DNA of 64,000 nt from Paenibacillus sp. BK033 (GTDB lineage Bacteria > Bacillota > Bacilli > Paenibacillales > Paenibacillaceae): NCBI RefSeq assembly GCF_004345425.1, contig NZ_SLVP01000004.1, positions 124,001 to 188,000 on the forward strand. Direction: 5' to 3'. The notes beneath the pieces are model-generated. The model saw nothing but the letters and a program-made list of their open reading frames with translations, ran no database searches and was not told where the DNA came from. Made by a program: the position numbers and the translations under genes. Of this stretch, positions 8,037 to 16,450 are shown in pieces (the stretch's first letter is position 1; each line of letters opens with the position of its first letter).

Positions 8037-8578
8037 AATACAGCATAGAACAATTGCAGAGGGAACATGCCGTTGGCGAGAGAGGGACGTTTTTGTTCTT
8101 CTGGGGCCATACGCCTTCCGAGCCCGGCAAGATCGACAAAAGCTGCTTGAGCCAGTGGTGGATGAGTCCATTTATTATTGATCGGATTCCTTACACATGC
8201 ACCGAGCAATATATGATGGCCGAAAAAGCCAGGCTGTTTCAGGATGAAGAGATGTTGGCCGAAATCCTCAAAGCCAGTGATCCGAAAGAGATTAAAGCTT
8301 TCGGCCGGGCAGTAAAGAACTTCGATAAAACGGCATGGGAGAGCCAATGCTATGTGATTGTGAAGAGAGGGAACTTTGCCAAGTTTTCGCAAAACGCTGA
8401 GCTTGGACTATTTCTGAAGTCAACGGGTACCTCCATCCTGGTTGAAGCGAGCCCATATGATCGGATTTGGGGGATCGGGATGGAGCAGGCGGATTCCAAT
8501 GTTGGAAATCCGTTAGAATGGCGCGGCCGGAACCTGCTTGGATTTGCCCTGATGGAAGTCAGGGACGAATTGATTTAA
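8033..8578 (+). CDS. NADAR-family protein (YbiA-like N-glycosidase)
   Basis: This 181-residue NADAR domain shows the family motifs in order: FFWGH (22-26), CTEQYMMAEKARLF (56-69, with Glu58), the DPKEIKAFGRAVKNFD helix, GNFAKFSQN, and EASPYDRIWGIG (138-149). NADAR proteins cleave N-glycosidic bonds of ADP-ribosyl or riboflavin-pathway compounds; some remove ADP-ribose from guanine bases in nucleic acids. The ATGA overlap with the Nudix regulator gene and the PARG-type gene that follows indicate a shared role in ADP-ribose turnover or de-ADP-ribosylation. The exact substrate is not evident from sequence. Confidence 0.93.
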   Translation: MKYSIEQLQREHAVGERGTFLFFWGHTPSEPGKIDKSCLSQWWMSPFIIDRIPYTCTEQYMMAEKARLFQDEEMLAEILKASDPKEIKAFGRAVKNFDKTAWESQCYVIVKRGNFAKFSQNAELGLFLKSTGTSILVEASPYDRIWGIGMEQADSNVGNPLEWRGRNLLGFALMEVRDELI

Positions 8579-8595
8579 AGAGAGAAGGAATGATC

Positions 8596-9435
8596 ATGAA
8601 TCGCAAGGAAATTGCGCAGGAGACATTGGTTATCCAGCAGCAAGGCTACTACGTCTGTAATGGAACCAGAGTTGATATAGCAGAAGCCCAGAGGCTGTCG
8701 GAGGAAAACAGCCGGCTTTTTACACCGGAAGAGGGAGTGAGCATAATCGGTAATTGGCAGATACCGATCAAGGGTACGTCCAAAGCTTCTTTTTCCGTCA
8801 CTGACGAAGCGACTGTTCAAGCGATTATGCGCTATGCTGAAGCGGGAGCCGAACGGGTTGGGGTGCTCAACTTCGCAAGCGCCAAGAATCCCGGCGGCGG
8901 ATTTCTGAACGGAGCAATGGCGCAGGAGGAGAGCTTGGCTGCGTCAGGCGGATTATACGGGACGCAGCTGCGGCATCCGCGCTTCTATTCCGCAAACCGG
9001 GCCTGCCGTTCCATGATGTATACCGATCATGCGATCTATTCTCCTGATGTCGTATTTTTCAGGGATGCCCGATTTAACCTAGTCCGTCGACCTTTTTCGG
9101 CTTCCGTGCTGACGCTTCCGGCCGTGAACTACGGGCAGGTCGTGCAGAAAGGCGAGAATAAGCTGCAGGCGGAACGCGTTATGAAAGACCGCATGCGGCT
9201 GACGCTGGCTATCTTTGCTCATCAAGGGGATACCAGCCTCATATTGGGCGCTTATGGATGCGGTGTATTCAGGAATGATCCGGTAAAAATAGCAAACTGG
9301 TGGCATGATTTGTTGGAGGTTGAAGGCTATGGCACATTGTTCTCGAATATTACCTTTGCCGTACTTGATACGTCGAAAGACCGTAAATGCTATAACGCCT
9401 TTGAGCAAGTGTTTCGAGTAAAGGAGCAAAGATAA
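8596..9435 (+). CDS. PARG-type macrodomain protein, TIGR02452 family
   Basis: This 279-residue protein carries the poly(ADP-ribose) glycohydrolase signature as GGG (100-102), seven residues, then QEE (110-112), followed by SGGLYGTQL. It also has the macrodomain loop LGAYGCGVFRNDP near residue 220. Bacterial-type PARGs hydrolyse ribose-ribose or ADP-ribosyl bonds. ATG at 8596 lies 6 nt after an AAGGA site; a longer frame from 8467 only overlaps the NADAR gene. Its stop shares one base with the next start (TAATG), so translation is coupled. Confidence 0.93.
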   Translation: MNRKEIAQETLVIQQQGYYVCNGTRVDIAEAQRLSEENSRLFTPEEGVSIIGNWQIPIKGTSKASFSVTDEATVQAIMRYAEAGAERVGVLNFASAKNPGGGFLNGAMAQEESLAASGGLYGTQLRHPRFYSANRACRSMMYTDHAIYSPDVVFFRDARFNLVRRPFSASVLTLPAVNYGQVVQKGENKLQAERVMKDRMRLTLAIFAHQGDTSLILGAYGCGVFRNDPVKIANWWHDLLEVEGYGTLFSNITFAVLDTSKDRKCYNAFEQVFRVKEQR

Positions 9436-10241
9436 TGAGCGAACACGACATTATAAAGCAAACGCAGCTGCCGGTAACGGTAAGCGGCATAGCGCAAGAT
9501 CTGCGTAAGCTTGGCATACGGGAGGGGGACCATCTTCTTGTTCATTCCTCCATGTCCAGCTTAGGCTGGGTATGCGGCGGGCCGCAGGCGGTTGTGCAGG
9601 CGCTCTTGCAAGCTGTTGGACCTGAAGGTACGCTGGTCATGCCGGCGCAGTGCGGAGACTGGAGCGATCCCGCCGAATGGGGCAATCCCCCCGTACCGCA
9701 GGAATGGTTAGAGATTATTTACAACGAAATGCCGGCCTTTGATCCGGCTGTAACCCCAACGCGGGGGATGGGGCGTATTGCGGAGCTGTTCCGCACCTAT
9801 CCGGGTACGGTAAGGTCGGAGCATCCGCAGGTATCCTTTTGCGCTAACGGCAAGTATGCGGAATATATCGTATCCGGTCATCCGTTAACGCCGCAGTTTG
9901 GGGAAGCCTCCCCGCTTGGCAAGCTGTATGCGTCGGGAGCAAAGGTGCTGCTTCTCGGCGTAGGCTTCGACTCCTGTACAAGCCTGCATCTTGCCGAGAC
10001 AAGGATTGACCGCATGCCTGTGAAAAGAATGGGAACCGCCATGCTGGTCGATGGGGCGCGTTCCTGGCAATGGTTCATGGACTATGCGTACGACTCGGGC
10101 GATTTCGAAGAGTTTGGCGCGCAATTCCATGACGGGGTTCGGCAAGGCAAGGTTGGCCAAGCCGACAGCAAGCTGTTTGAGATGAAGGCAGCGGTTGATG
10201 CCGCGGTTCAATGGCTGCCAAAGCATCGGCATTTCACCTAA
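9435..10241 (+). CDS. AAC(3)-family N-acetyltransferase
   Basis: This 268-residue member of the antibiotic acetyltransferase family (aminoglycoside 3-N-acetyltransferase fold, YokD-like) has LLVHSSMSSLGWVCGG, TLVMPAQ, TPTRGMGRIAELFR, SEHPQVSFCANG and LLLGVGFDSCTSLHLAE. Such enzymes transfer acetyl from acetyl-CoA to aminoglycosides or other amines; chromosomal members often have unknown substrates. Its place in the NADAR/PARG operon is unusual and may mean it acts on a product of that pathway, or it may simply travel with it. Confidence 0.9.
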   Translation: MSEHDIIKQTQLPVTVSGIAQDLRKLGIREGDHLLVHSSMSSLGWVCGGPQAVVQALLQAVGPEGTLVMPAQCGDWSDPAEWGNPPVPQEWLEIIYNEMPAFDPAVTPTRGMGRIAELFRTYPGTVRSEHPQVSFCANGKYAEYIVSGHPLTPQFGEASPLGKLYASGAKVLLLGVGFDSCTSLHLAETRIDRMPVKRMGTAMLVDGARSWQWFMDYAYDSGDFEEFGAQFHDGVRQGKVGQADSKLFEMKAAVDAAVQWLPKHRHFT

Positions 10242-10261
10242 CGAGGGATGGAGCTGGCGAT

Positions 10262-10921
10262 ATGATCGAAAGATTGATGTTCAGGGCGGCATGGAAGGAC
10301 GGGCTTCAAGAGGAGGGCTTAACGGCCTTGCGGCAGGACGAACAGGTTATCCGCCTCGTGACGCAGGGACGCTTGATGACGGCCGCGGCTTTTTATTGGA
10401 ATCATAATCTTTTTCTCTATTACGAGTGCCTGGAGGGCAAGCTGGCTCCGGAAGAAGTTGCCGGCGCGGCGGAGCCGTACTTGTTGGATTGGCCGGGGCA
10501 GGCTGAGCCCCGCAAATGGATTCGGATGATGGATGTCTTTCACTTCAACGAGCCCGCGGACCGGGAGCATTGGCAGCGCAGGCAGCCGGTTGACAGAAGA
10601 GTGGGGCGCGTTGCCCATCTGAAGCCGGAGATGATCAGCAGCTACGTGTATTATCACTATCAGCTTCAGGAGGAGCGGGCCTTCTTTGGTCCCAAGTATG
10701 AGATCATTGGAATCCACGAGAATCTCCTGTTCGGCTATCAGGAATTCCCGAACGTGACGGAGGAGCCTGTTGTGCCGGGACGTCTCCAAACAACGGGAAC
10801 GCCGGAAAATTGGAGCGACTCGAGAATGGATTTGCATTTCCAACCGTGGGAAGACGGGCATCTTTATTTCAAACCGATTGAACCGATTTATGCCTATTAC
10901 ATAGGAGATATTACCGAATAG
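10262..10921 (+). CDS. Unrecognised protein with an internal repeat
   Basis: I do not recognise this 219-residue protein. It has no signal peptide or membrane helix and is rich in Trp, Tyr and His. The halves look alike. LFLYYECLEG followed by WPGQAEPRKWIRMMDVFHF (about 40-95) parallels LLFGYQEFPN followed by a TTGTPENWSDSRMDLHF segment (about 145-190). This suggests a duplicated small alpha/beta domain, perhaps a dimeric ferredoxin-like barrel (inference). ATG at 10262 has GGAG upstream. It follows the AAC(3) gene by 20 nt and is the last gene of the operon. Confidence 0.75.
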   Translation: MIERLMFRAAWKDGLQEEGLTALRQDEQVIRLVTQGRLMTAAAFYWNHNLFLYYECLEGKLAPEEVAGAAEPYLLDWPGQAEPRKWIRMMDVFHFNEPADREHWQRRQPVDRRVGRVAHLKPEMISSYVYYHYQLQEERAFFGPKYEIIGIHENLLFGYQEFPNVTEEPVVPGRLQTTGTPENWSDSRMDLHFQPWEDGHLYFKPIEPIYAYYIGDITE

Positions 10922-11029
10922 AAAATAATGTAAAATATGAAGAAAAATACAAGGAAGAATAAATAGACAGCTTTCATAATCCATATCCTGTAAAATAAGA
11001 GGGAGAACTCTATTTTGGAGGTTGATGGT

Positions 11030-11512
11030 ATGGACCAGGTCTTTGAAGCTATCCTAGTTAGCAAGCCCTCTTTCCAAGCGGTCGGAATGAGGTGGGAAGG
11101 AACCTTTGAGGAAGCGGGAGAGGGAGGCATCCGTAACGTTCAGACGGAAATGATCCGCAGACTGGCGGAGATCAGGCATGTTGTTCGCCCGGAAACCTTA
11201 CTTGGCTTATCCTATCATCATGAAGGCGACAGCTTTGTTCACTATGCGGCCCTCGAGGTTGAACGGGTGGAGCAAATCCCTGAAGGCATGACAAGCGTGA
11301 CCGTTCCGGCTCTGACTTACGCCAAGACGGAGCACAAGAAGGGGGACAATATCGACTCCTCCTATACGAATATATTCGCCTGGATCGAGAAGCAGGGTTA
11401 TCCGTTACATAGAGGGGATGTCACCCATTTTGAGCTGTACCCCATGGCGCAGGATCCTTACGCCAAAGACCCCGAGTTTACGATTATGATACCGGTTGAT
11501 TCAAAAGCATAA
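11030..11512 (+). CDS. GyrI-like/AraC effector-binding domain protein
   Basis: This 160-residue stand-alone GyrI-like small-molecule-binding domain opens with FEAILVSKPSFQAVGMRWEGTF and ends with HFELYPMAQDPY...FTIMIPV, typical of the effector domains of BmrR and Rob. Such proteins bind hydrophobic or cationic drugs, or act as antidotes or hydrolases. It has no DNA-binding domain. ATG at 11030 lies 8 nt after GGAGG. It is separated from the preceding operon by about 110 AT-rich bases and ends at its own terminator. Confidence 0.85.
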   Translation: MDQVFEAILVSKPSFQAVGMRWEGTFEEAGEGGIRNVQTEMIRRLAEIRHVVRPETLLGLSYHHEGDSFVHYAALEVERVEQIPEGMTSVTVPALTYAKTEHKKGDNIDSSYTNIFAWIEKQGYPLHRGDVTHFELYPMAQDPYAKDPEFTIMIPVDSKA

Positions 11513-11524
11513 CGCTATGGTTGG

Positions 11525-11557
11525 AAGCCTCCGCAGACCTGTCTGCGGAGGCTTTTA
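11525..11557 (+). terminator. Terminator after the GyrI-like gene
   Basis: A perfect 14-bp stem (11525-11538 and 11541-11554) is followed by TTTT. Confidence 0.9.
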
Positions 11558-11562
11558 TTGTT

Positions 11563-12348
11563 TCACCCCATGGCTGCGGCCGATACGATCGTCAAAGGCA
11601 TTCCGGATTTGCGGTAAGACGCTGCTTCATACTCATCCAGACGACTGTCGGTAATGATCTCGTCAAATTCGTCGAGGGAGGCGAAAATCGCCAGCGAATT
11701 GTAGCTGAACTTGGCAGAATCGGCCAGCAGGATCGTTTTTCCCGCGGCCTCCATGGTGGTCTGCCGGACGCCGACAAGGTTTGGAGACCAGGCCATGGCG
11801 CCTTTTGTCAAAGAGACCGCCTCGCAAGTCAGGAAAGCCGCATCGACGGTCAGCGACTGAAGCATTTTCTCCGCATAAAAGCCGTCCAGACTATACGCCC
11901 ATTTGCTTATTCTTCCCCCCGAGCAGTACACGTCGAAGCTGCCGAATCTCTCTTCATTGGACAGCATCAGGGCCGTATGCAAGTCACGGGTAATAATCTT
12001 AAGCCCCTTAAACCTCTCCAGCTCATCCACCATGGAAGCTACGGTTGTCCCCGCATCCAGAATAATGCTCATGCCATCCTGAATATGCTTGACGGCTTCC
12101 TTGGCAATGGCCAGCTTCTCCGCCTTATGCTCGTTTGCGCGCTGCTCGTATTTGGCGCCCATGAACCGCTTTACCTTGACGGCGCCCCCATGGAAGCGCT
12201 GAATTTTTCCTTCCGACTGCAGAAGATCGAGGTCGCGGCGAATCGTCATCTTGGAGACGTTAAACTGCTCGGCAAGCTCGAGGATCGTTAACTGCGGCTT
12301 TGAATCGAGTAGCATCATAATTTCGTGACGGCGTGTTCCGATGAGCAT
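11563..12348 (-). CDS. DeoR-family transcriptional regulator
   Basis: This 261-residue protein has an N-terminal DeoR helix-turn-helix (ILELAEQFNVSKMTIRRDLD, then GKIQRFHGGA) and a C-terminal phosphosugar-isomerase-like sensor domain (DAGTTVASMVDEL; LLADSAKFSYNSLAIFA). DeoR proteins usually repress catabolic operons and respond to a phosphorylated or other small intermediate. It is divergent from a long operon for uptake and breakdown of a probable N-heterocycle and is the best candidate for its regulator. Confidence 0.93.
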   Translation of the reverse strand: MLIGTRRHEIMMLLDSKPQLTILELAEQFNVSKMTIRRDLDLLQSEGKIQRFHGGAVKVKRFMGAKYEQRANEHKAEKLAIAKEAVKHIQDGMSIILDAGTTVASMVDELERFKGLKIITRDLHTALMLSNEERFGSFDVYCSGGRISKWAYSLDGFYAEKMLQSLTVDAAFLTCEAVSLTKGAMAWSPNLVGVRQTTMEAAGKTILLADSAKFSYNSLAIFASLDEFDEIITDSRLDEYEAASYRKSGMPLTIVSAAAMG

Positions 12349-12427
12349 GATTGATCTCCTCCTATTAGCTGCCTTAATGTTAACTTACAATGTTATGTAT
12401 TTGTGCAATTGCGTGAAAATTCTGTAT

Positions 12428-12526
12428 ACAAACTTTCGTTTGTGTGATATAAGGTGAATATGAGGTTAATTCGTGTTACTTAAATGTGACTTTAGTTTAC
12501 TTAAAATTCAGAAAATTTGCTATACC
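12428..12526 (+). promoter_or_regulatory. Divergent control region of the catabolic operon
   Basis: The perfect dyad ACAAAC-TTTC-GTTTGT (12428-12443) lies near the DeoR side. Two copies of TTACTTAAA (12476-12484 and 12497-12505) are 21 bp apart. A plausible promoter is TTACTT (12497-12502), 18 bp, TATACC (12521-12526). Repeats with helical spacing overlapping the -35 fit DeoR repression. About 75 bp of leader follow before the first gene. Confidence 0.5.
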
Positions 12527-12603
12527 CTCATGAATTCCATTGCTATCCGTCGTTTATATGTCATTTAATCTTACACTTAAATTGATGAAGAGGTGAGCGT
12601 TTC

Positions 12604-13410
12604 ATGTTCTTTCGTTATCAGGGAGAAGCTTATGACCGCCGGTTCCTGCCAAGATTGACGACCAAAGAGATTGCGGCCATGGACAAAGAGGATGTACTGC
12701 TTGTTCTGCCGGTAGGCGCGGTGGAGCAGCATGGTCCGCACATGCCGGTGTTTACGGATACGCTGCTCGGCGAGGCGATGCTGGCTAAAGCTTTTGAGCA
12801 TTTGCCGGAAAATTCTTCGATCTGGCTGCTGCCGTCCGTAAGTTATGGGAAAAGCACCGAACATGCGGGTCATCCGGGTACCATCACCCTTTCGGCTAAG
12901 ACCTTAATGGCGGTACTGGAGGATATCTCTTCTTCCCTAGCCCGAAGCGGCTTCCGCAAGCTGCTGCTCTTTAATACGCATGGCGGCAACGCGGATCTGC
13001 TCGGCATGATGGCGAGGGAAATCCGGATAACAACGGGGCTTGAGGTGTACCGGCTGGATCCCGGCGCCGTCGGCTACAGCGATTCCTTCACGGATGAAGC
13101 GGAAAAAGCCTGCGGCATTCATGCCGGGGATGTGGAGACATCCCTTGTTATGGCGACGTGTCCGGGCTGGGTAAACGCGGAGCTCGCGCCACGCGAGATG
13201 CCGAACTTCCCGGATTCCCGCTATTTTTCTTTCCGGTCCCGGTCTTTTGCTTGGGTCATGGACGATATTTCGGGCAGCGGGGTAGCGGGAGACGCGACCA
13301 AGGCAACGGCGGATAGGGGGGAGGCCATGCTGGAGACGGCCGGGCCGCTTCTGGCAAAGGCTCTGCTGCATATTGCTTCGTTCGATATGGCATCACTGAA
13401 GAACGGATAG
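12604..13410 (+). CDS. Creatininase-family amidohydrolase
   Basis: This 268-residue metal-dependent amidase belongs to the creatininase/FAPy deformylase fold. Metal-binding motifs are VGAVEQHGPHMPVFTD (Glu41, His43, Asp52), NTHGGN and HAGDVETS. Members open cyclic amides (creatinine) or remove formyl groups in pyrimidine and pterin intermediates. Here it heads an operon with an ABC importer, an FAD oxidoreductase and two cytosine deaminase-like enzymes, so a nitrogen heterocycle or its ring-opened product is the likely substrate (inference). Confidence 0.9.
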   Translation: MFFRYQGEAYDRRFLPRLTTKEIAAMDKEDVLLVLPVGAVEQHGPHMPVFTDTLLGEAMLAKAFEHLPENSSIWLLPSVSYGKSTEHAGHPGTITLSAKTLMAVLEDISSSLARSGFRKLLLFNTHGGNADLLGMMAREIRITTGLEVYRLDPGAVGYSDSFTDEAEKACGIHAGDVETSLVMATCPGWVNAELAPREMPNFPDSRYFSFRSRSFAWVMDDISGSGVAGDATKATADRGEAMLETAGPLLAKALLHIASFDMASLKNG

Positions 13411-13423
13411 GAGGAGGATCACC

Positions 13424-14197
13424 ATGACAACGATGACGGGAGCCAAGGAATGGGTAAGGATGGAACGGCTGTCCAAGGTTTATCCGAACGGAACGGTAGC
13501 GGTCAAGGAAGTTGACCTAACCATTCATGAAGGTGAATTTCTTTGCTTTGTCGGTCCTTCCGGCTGCGGAAAATCAACGATCTTCAAGATGATTACCGGC
13601 TTGTCCAACCCAAGCAGCGGTACGCTGCAGGTCATGGGGGCGACTGCGAGCGAAGCCCGCAAGCGGTCGGATACGGCTTTTGTGTTTCAGGATCATACGC
13701 TTCTGCCTTGGAATTCGGTAATCGACAATGTAACGCTGCCGCTTGCGCTTCGCGGAGTATCGAGGAAGGAACGCCAGCAGGAGGCGGAGCGCGTGCTGGA
13801 GATGGTTGGCTTGAAGGACCATATGCGCTCCATGCCGCGCGAGCTGTCCGGCGGAATGAAGATGCGGGCATCCATCGCCCGCGCCCTTGTCGCGAGACCC
13901 AAGCTTCTGTTAATGGATGAGCCGTTTGGCGCGCTCGATGAAATTACCCGCCAGACGCTTCAAATCGAGCTGCTTGAATTGTGGCGGCAGGATCCGGAGA
14001 TGACGGTGCTGTTTGTCACCCATAACGTTTTTGAGGCTGTATTTTTGTCGACCCGCATCGCGGTCATGACCCCTCGCCCGGGCAAGGTTTCCGATCTCAT
14101 TGACGTACCGGTACCGTTCCCTCGCGACGAATCATTCCGTACGACACCGGAGTTTGGCCAAATTGTCCGCTCCGTGTCGCAATCCCTTAAGCATTAG
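13424..14197 (+). CDS. ABC transporter ATPase, nitrate/sulfonate/taurine type
   Basis: This 257-residue ATPase has Walker A GPSGCGKST, Q-loop FVFQDHTLLPW, signature LSGGMKMR and Walker B LLLMDEPFGALDE, then the H-loop TH in FVTHNVFEAV. It groups with SsuB/TauB/ThiZ importer ATPases. It works with the permease and the NMT1-type binding protein encoded downstream in the same operon. The gap to the creatininase gene is 13 nt, with GGAGGAGG upstream. Confidence 0.93.
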   Translation: MTTMTGAKEWVRMERLSKVYPNGTVAVKEVDLTIHEGEFLCFVGPSGCGKSTIFKMITGLSNPSSGTLQVMGATASEARKRSDTAFVFQDHTLLPWNSVIDNVTLPLALRGVSRKERQQEAERVLEMVGLKDHMRSMPRELSGGMKMRASIARALVARPKLLLMDEPFGALDEITRQTLQIELLELWRQDPEMTVLFVTHNVFEAVFLSTRIAVMTPRPGKVSDLIDVPVPFPRDESFRTTPEFGQIVRSVSQSLKH

Positions 14198-14212
14198 AGA
14201 GGAGGAGAAACC

Positions 14213-15565
14213 ATGTTGAAGGATTGGATGGTTGAAATGCAGGAAGCGGTCGGGGAGGAAAGGCTGCTGTCGGACCCGGGGCAGGTAGAGAAATTATCCA
14301 AGGATTATTATTGGTATTCCCCGGTACTGGTTCCGCTGCTTCAGGATAAAAGGGCGGAGGCGATTGCCGTCCCGCATTCCGTGGAGGAAACGGCGAGCGT
14401 GCTCGCTTACGCTTGGAAACACCGGGTTCCGGTGACAACCCGCGGCGCGGGTACCGGCAACTACGGTCAGGCGGTTCCGCTCGAGGGCGGCATTGTTCTT
14501 GATCTGAGCAAGCTCGACAAGGTCATTGAAGTAACCGATACGTATGCGCGCGTGCAGGCCGGAGTTCGGCTTGGCGGGCTCGAGAAGCTTCTCCGTTCCG
14601 AGGGGAAAGAGCTCCGGATTTACCCAAGCACCTACGTGAAAGCAACGGTTGGCGGCTTCGTAAGCGGCGGCTCGGGCGGAATCGGCTCCATTACCTGGGG
14701 CAATCTGTGGGACGGCAACGTGCTGGAGGCGGTCATCCTGACGGTGGAAGAAACGCCGCGCAAGCTGACCGTCAAGGGCGACGATCTGATCGCTTACATT
14801 CATAACTACGGAACGACGGGCGTGCTTGTCGAGGTCGTTATTCCGATTGCGGCAAAAGTGGAATGGACGCAGACGGTTGTCCAGTTCGATGATTTCGCGT
14901 CGGCTGCGCGGTTCTCCCATACGGTGGCGATGGATGATTCTATCCGCAAGCGGCTGGTTGCTCCGGTCGAATGGCCGATCCCAACCTTCTTCAAGCCAAT
15001 CGCCTCGAAGCTGGAGGCCGGCTGCAGCGCTTGTCTGCTGGAGACCGCGCATGGCAGCGAAGAGCGGCTCTCGGCGCATGCCGGAGAGTTCGGCGGCCGA
15101 ATCGGCTATACCATTCCGCCGGAGCAGTACCGCAAGGTGATCGGGCTGTCCGATTTTACATGGAACCATACGACGTTATGGGCGCTTAAGACCGACCCGT
15201 CGCTGACTTATTTGCAGGCGGGCTTTGATAAGGAGCGGTTTCTCGACCAGATCGCGCTTATTAAAGAACGGTTCGGAGACGAAGTGCTGATGCATCTCGA
15301 GTTTATCCGCACGGCGGGCGTTGTTGTTCCCGCGGCGCTGCCGATTGTCCGTTATACGACGCATGAACGTCTGTATGAGATTATTGCCTTCTTCCGGTCC
15401 ATTGGCGTCCGTATTAACGATCCCCATACCTGGGTTCTCGAGATGGGAGGCCGCGGAGAGTGGGACGCGATGGTAAGCGCCAAGCGATCCAACGACCCCC
15501 GCGGACTGCTGAACCCGGGCAAGCTGCAAACGCCGGTTGAGCGTATTACGAATCAGGAGGGATAA
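14213..15565 (+). CDS. FAD-binding oxidoreductase (GlcD/VAO type)
   Basis: This 450-residue flavoprotein has a PCMH-type FAD domain: PVTTRGAGTGNYGQAVPLEG, then VQAGVRLGGLEKLL and GGFVSGGSGGIGS. The C-terminal lobe ends in the common DPRGLLNPGKL. Related enzymes oxidise 2-hydroxy acids or cyclic substrates. It lies between the ATPase and permease genes, 15 and 3 nt from them, so the oxidation step is tightly coupled to uptake in expression. The substrate is unknown. Confidence 0.92.
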   Translation: MLKDWMVEMQEAVGEERLLSDPGQVEKLSKDYYWYSPVLVPLLQDKRAEAIAVPHSVEETASVLAYAWKHRVPVTTRGAGTGNYGQAVPLEGGIVLDLSKLDKVIEVTDTYARVQAGVRLGGLEKLLRSEGKELRIYPSTYVKATVGGFVSGGSGGIGSITWGNLWDGNVLEAVILTVEETPRKLTVKGDDLIAYIHNYGTTGVLVEVVIPIAAKVEWTQTVVQFDDFASAARFSHTVAMDDSIRKRLVAPVEWPIPTFFKPIASKLEAGCSACLLETAHGSEERLSAHAGEFGGRIGYTIPPEQYRKVIGLSDFTWNHTTLWALKTDPSLTYLQAGFDKERFLDQIALIKERFGDEVLMHLEFIRTAGVVVPAALPIVRYTTHERLYEIIAFFRSIGVRINDPHTWVLEMGGRGEWDAMVSAKRSNDPRGLLNPGKLQTPVERITNQEG

Positions 15566-15568
15566 GCG

Positions 15569-16438
15569 ATGCGAGAGGAGACAATCACCAGCCCGGATTT
15601 ATCGTTTGGAACGACAGCGGGCACAACAACCAAGCTGCGCGCCTCAGCACTGAAAAAAGCATGGAAAAGAATAGGTCCGCCGTCCGTCGCTTTTATTCTG
15701 TTCATCGGCGGATGGGAGCTCTTCTGCAGGTTATCCGGCCTGAAGCCGTATTTGCTGCCAAAGCCTTCGGATATTGTGCTGGCCGCCTCCGAGAACGCCT
15801 CGAATCTGTGGGTATCCGTGTATACCACCATTACCGAGGCGGTGCTGGGGTTCCTGCTCAGCATTCTACTGGGCGTCGGCTTTGCCATACTGCTTGCCAG
15901 CTCCAAGCTGATTGAACGGAGCATTTACCCTTACGCCATCATTATGCAGACGATTCCGATCGTCGCTATTGCCCCTATTATTGTCATCTGGTTTGGCGCC
16001 GGCATGAACGCCATCATCATTATCGCTTTTCTGATCGGATTTTTCCCGATGCTGTCCAACACCCTTATCGGTCTCAACTCGACCGACCACAATATGAAGA
16101 ACCTCTTCTATCTCTATAACGCTTCCTCCTTGCAGACCATGATCCGGCTTCGCATTCCCGCGGCGCTTCCTTATATCGTGGCAGGCCTCAAAATCTCTTG
16201 CACGCTTGCCGTTATCGGCGCCATTGTTGGCGAGTACATTGCCGGCATCGGCGGGGGCAACGGCGGACTCGGTTATGCCATTACCGTTGCGTCCTCCCGT
16301 CTGCAGACGGCTTATCTGTTCGCCTGCGGCTTATCCGCATCCTTGCTGGGCATTGCGTTCTTCCTGCTCGTGAACGCCTTCTCCAAGTGGATGCTGAGCT
16401 CTTGGCATGAATCCGAGATGAAATCTTCCGAAGGTTAG
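15569..16438 (+). CDS. ABC transporter permease, SsuC/ThiX type
   Basis: This 289-residue integral membrane protein has about six helices. The cytoplasmic EAA-type loop region (WFGAGMNAIIIIAFLIGFFPML, about 150-171) is typical of nitrate/sulfonate/pyrimidine-precursor permeases. The N-terminus is a cytoplasmic tail of about 40 residues. It pairs with the operon's ATPase and binding lipoprotein. Confidence 0.93.
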   Translation: MREETITSPDLSFGTTAGTTTKLRASALKKAWKRIGPPSVAFILFIGGWELFCRLSGLKPYLLPKPSDIVLAASENASNLWVSVYTTITEAVLGFLLSILLGVGFAILLASSKLIERSIYPYAIIMQTIPIVAIAPIIVIWFGAGMNAIIIIAFLIGFFPMLSNTLIGLNSTDHNMKNLFYLYNASSLQTMIRLRIPAALPYIVAGLKISCTLAVIGAIVGEYIAGIGGGNGGLGYAITVASSRLQTAYLFACGLSASLLGIAFFLLVNAFSKWMLSSWHESEMKSSEG

Positions 16439-16450
16439 GGGTGAGTTCTC

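Noticed and set aside
8467-8595. Longer N-terminus for the PARG-type protein
   Set aside because: The extension lies inside the NADAR gene and lacks a ribosome binding site; ATG at 8596 has one.
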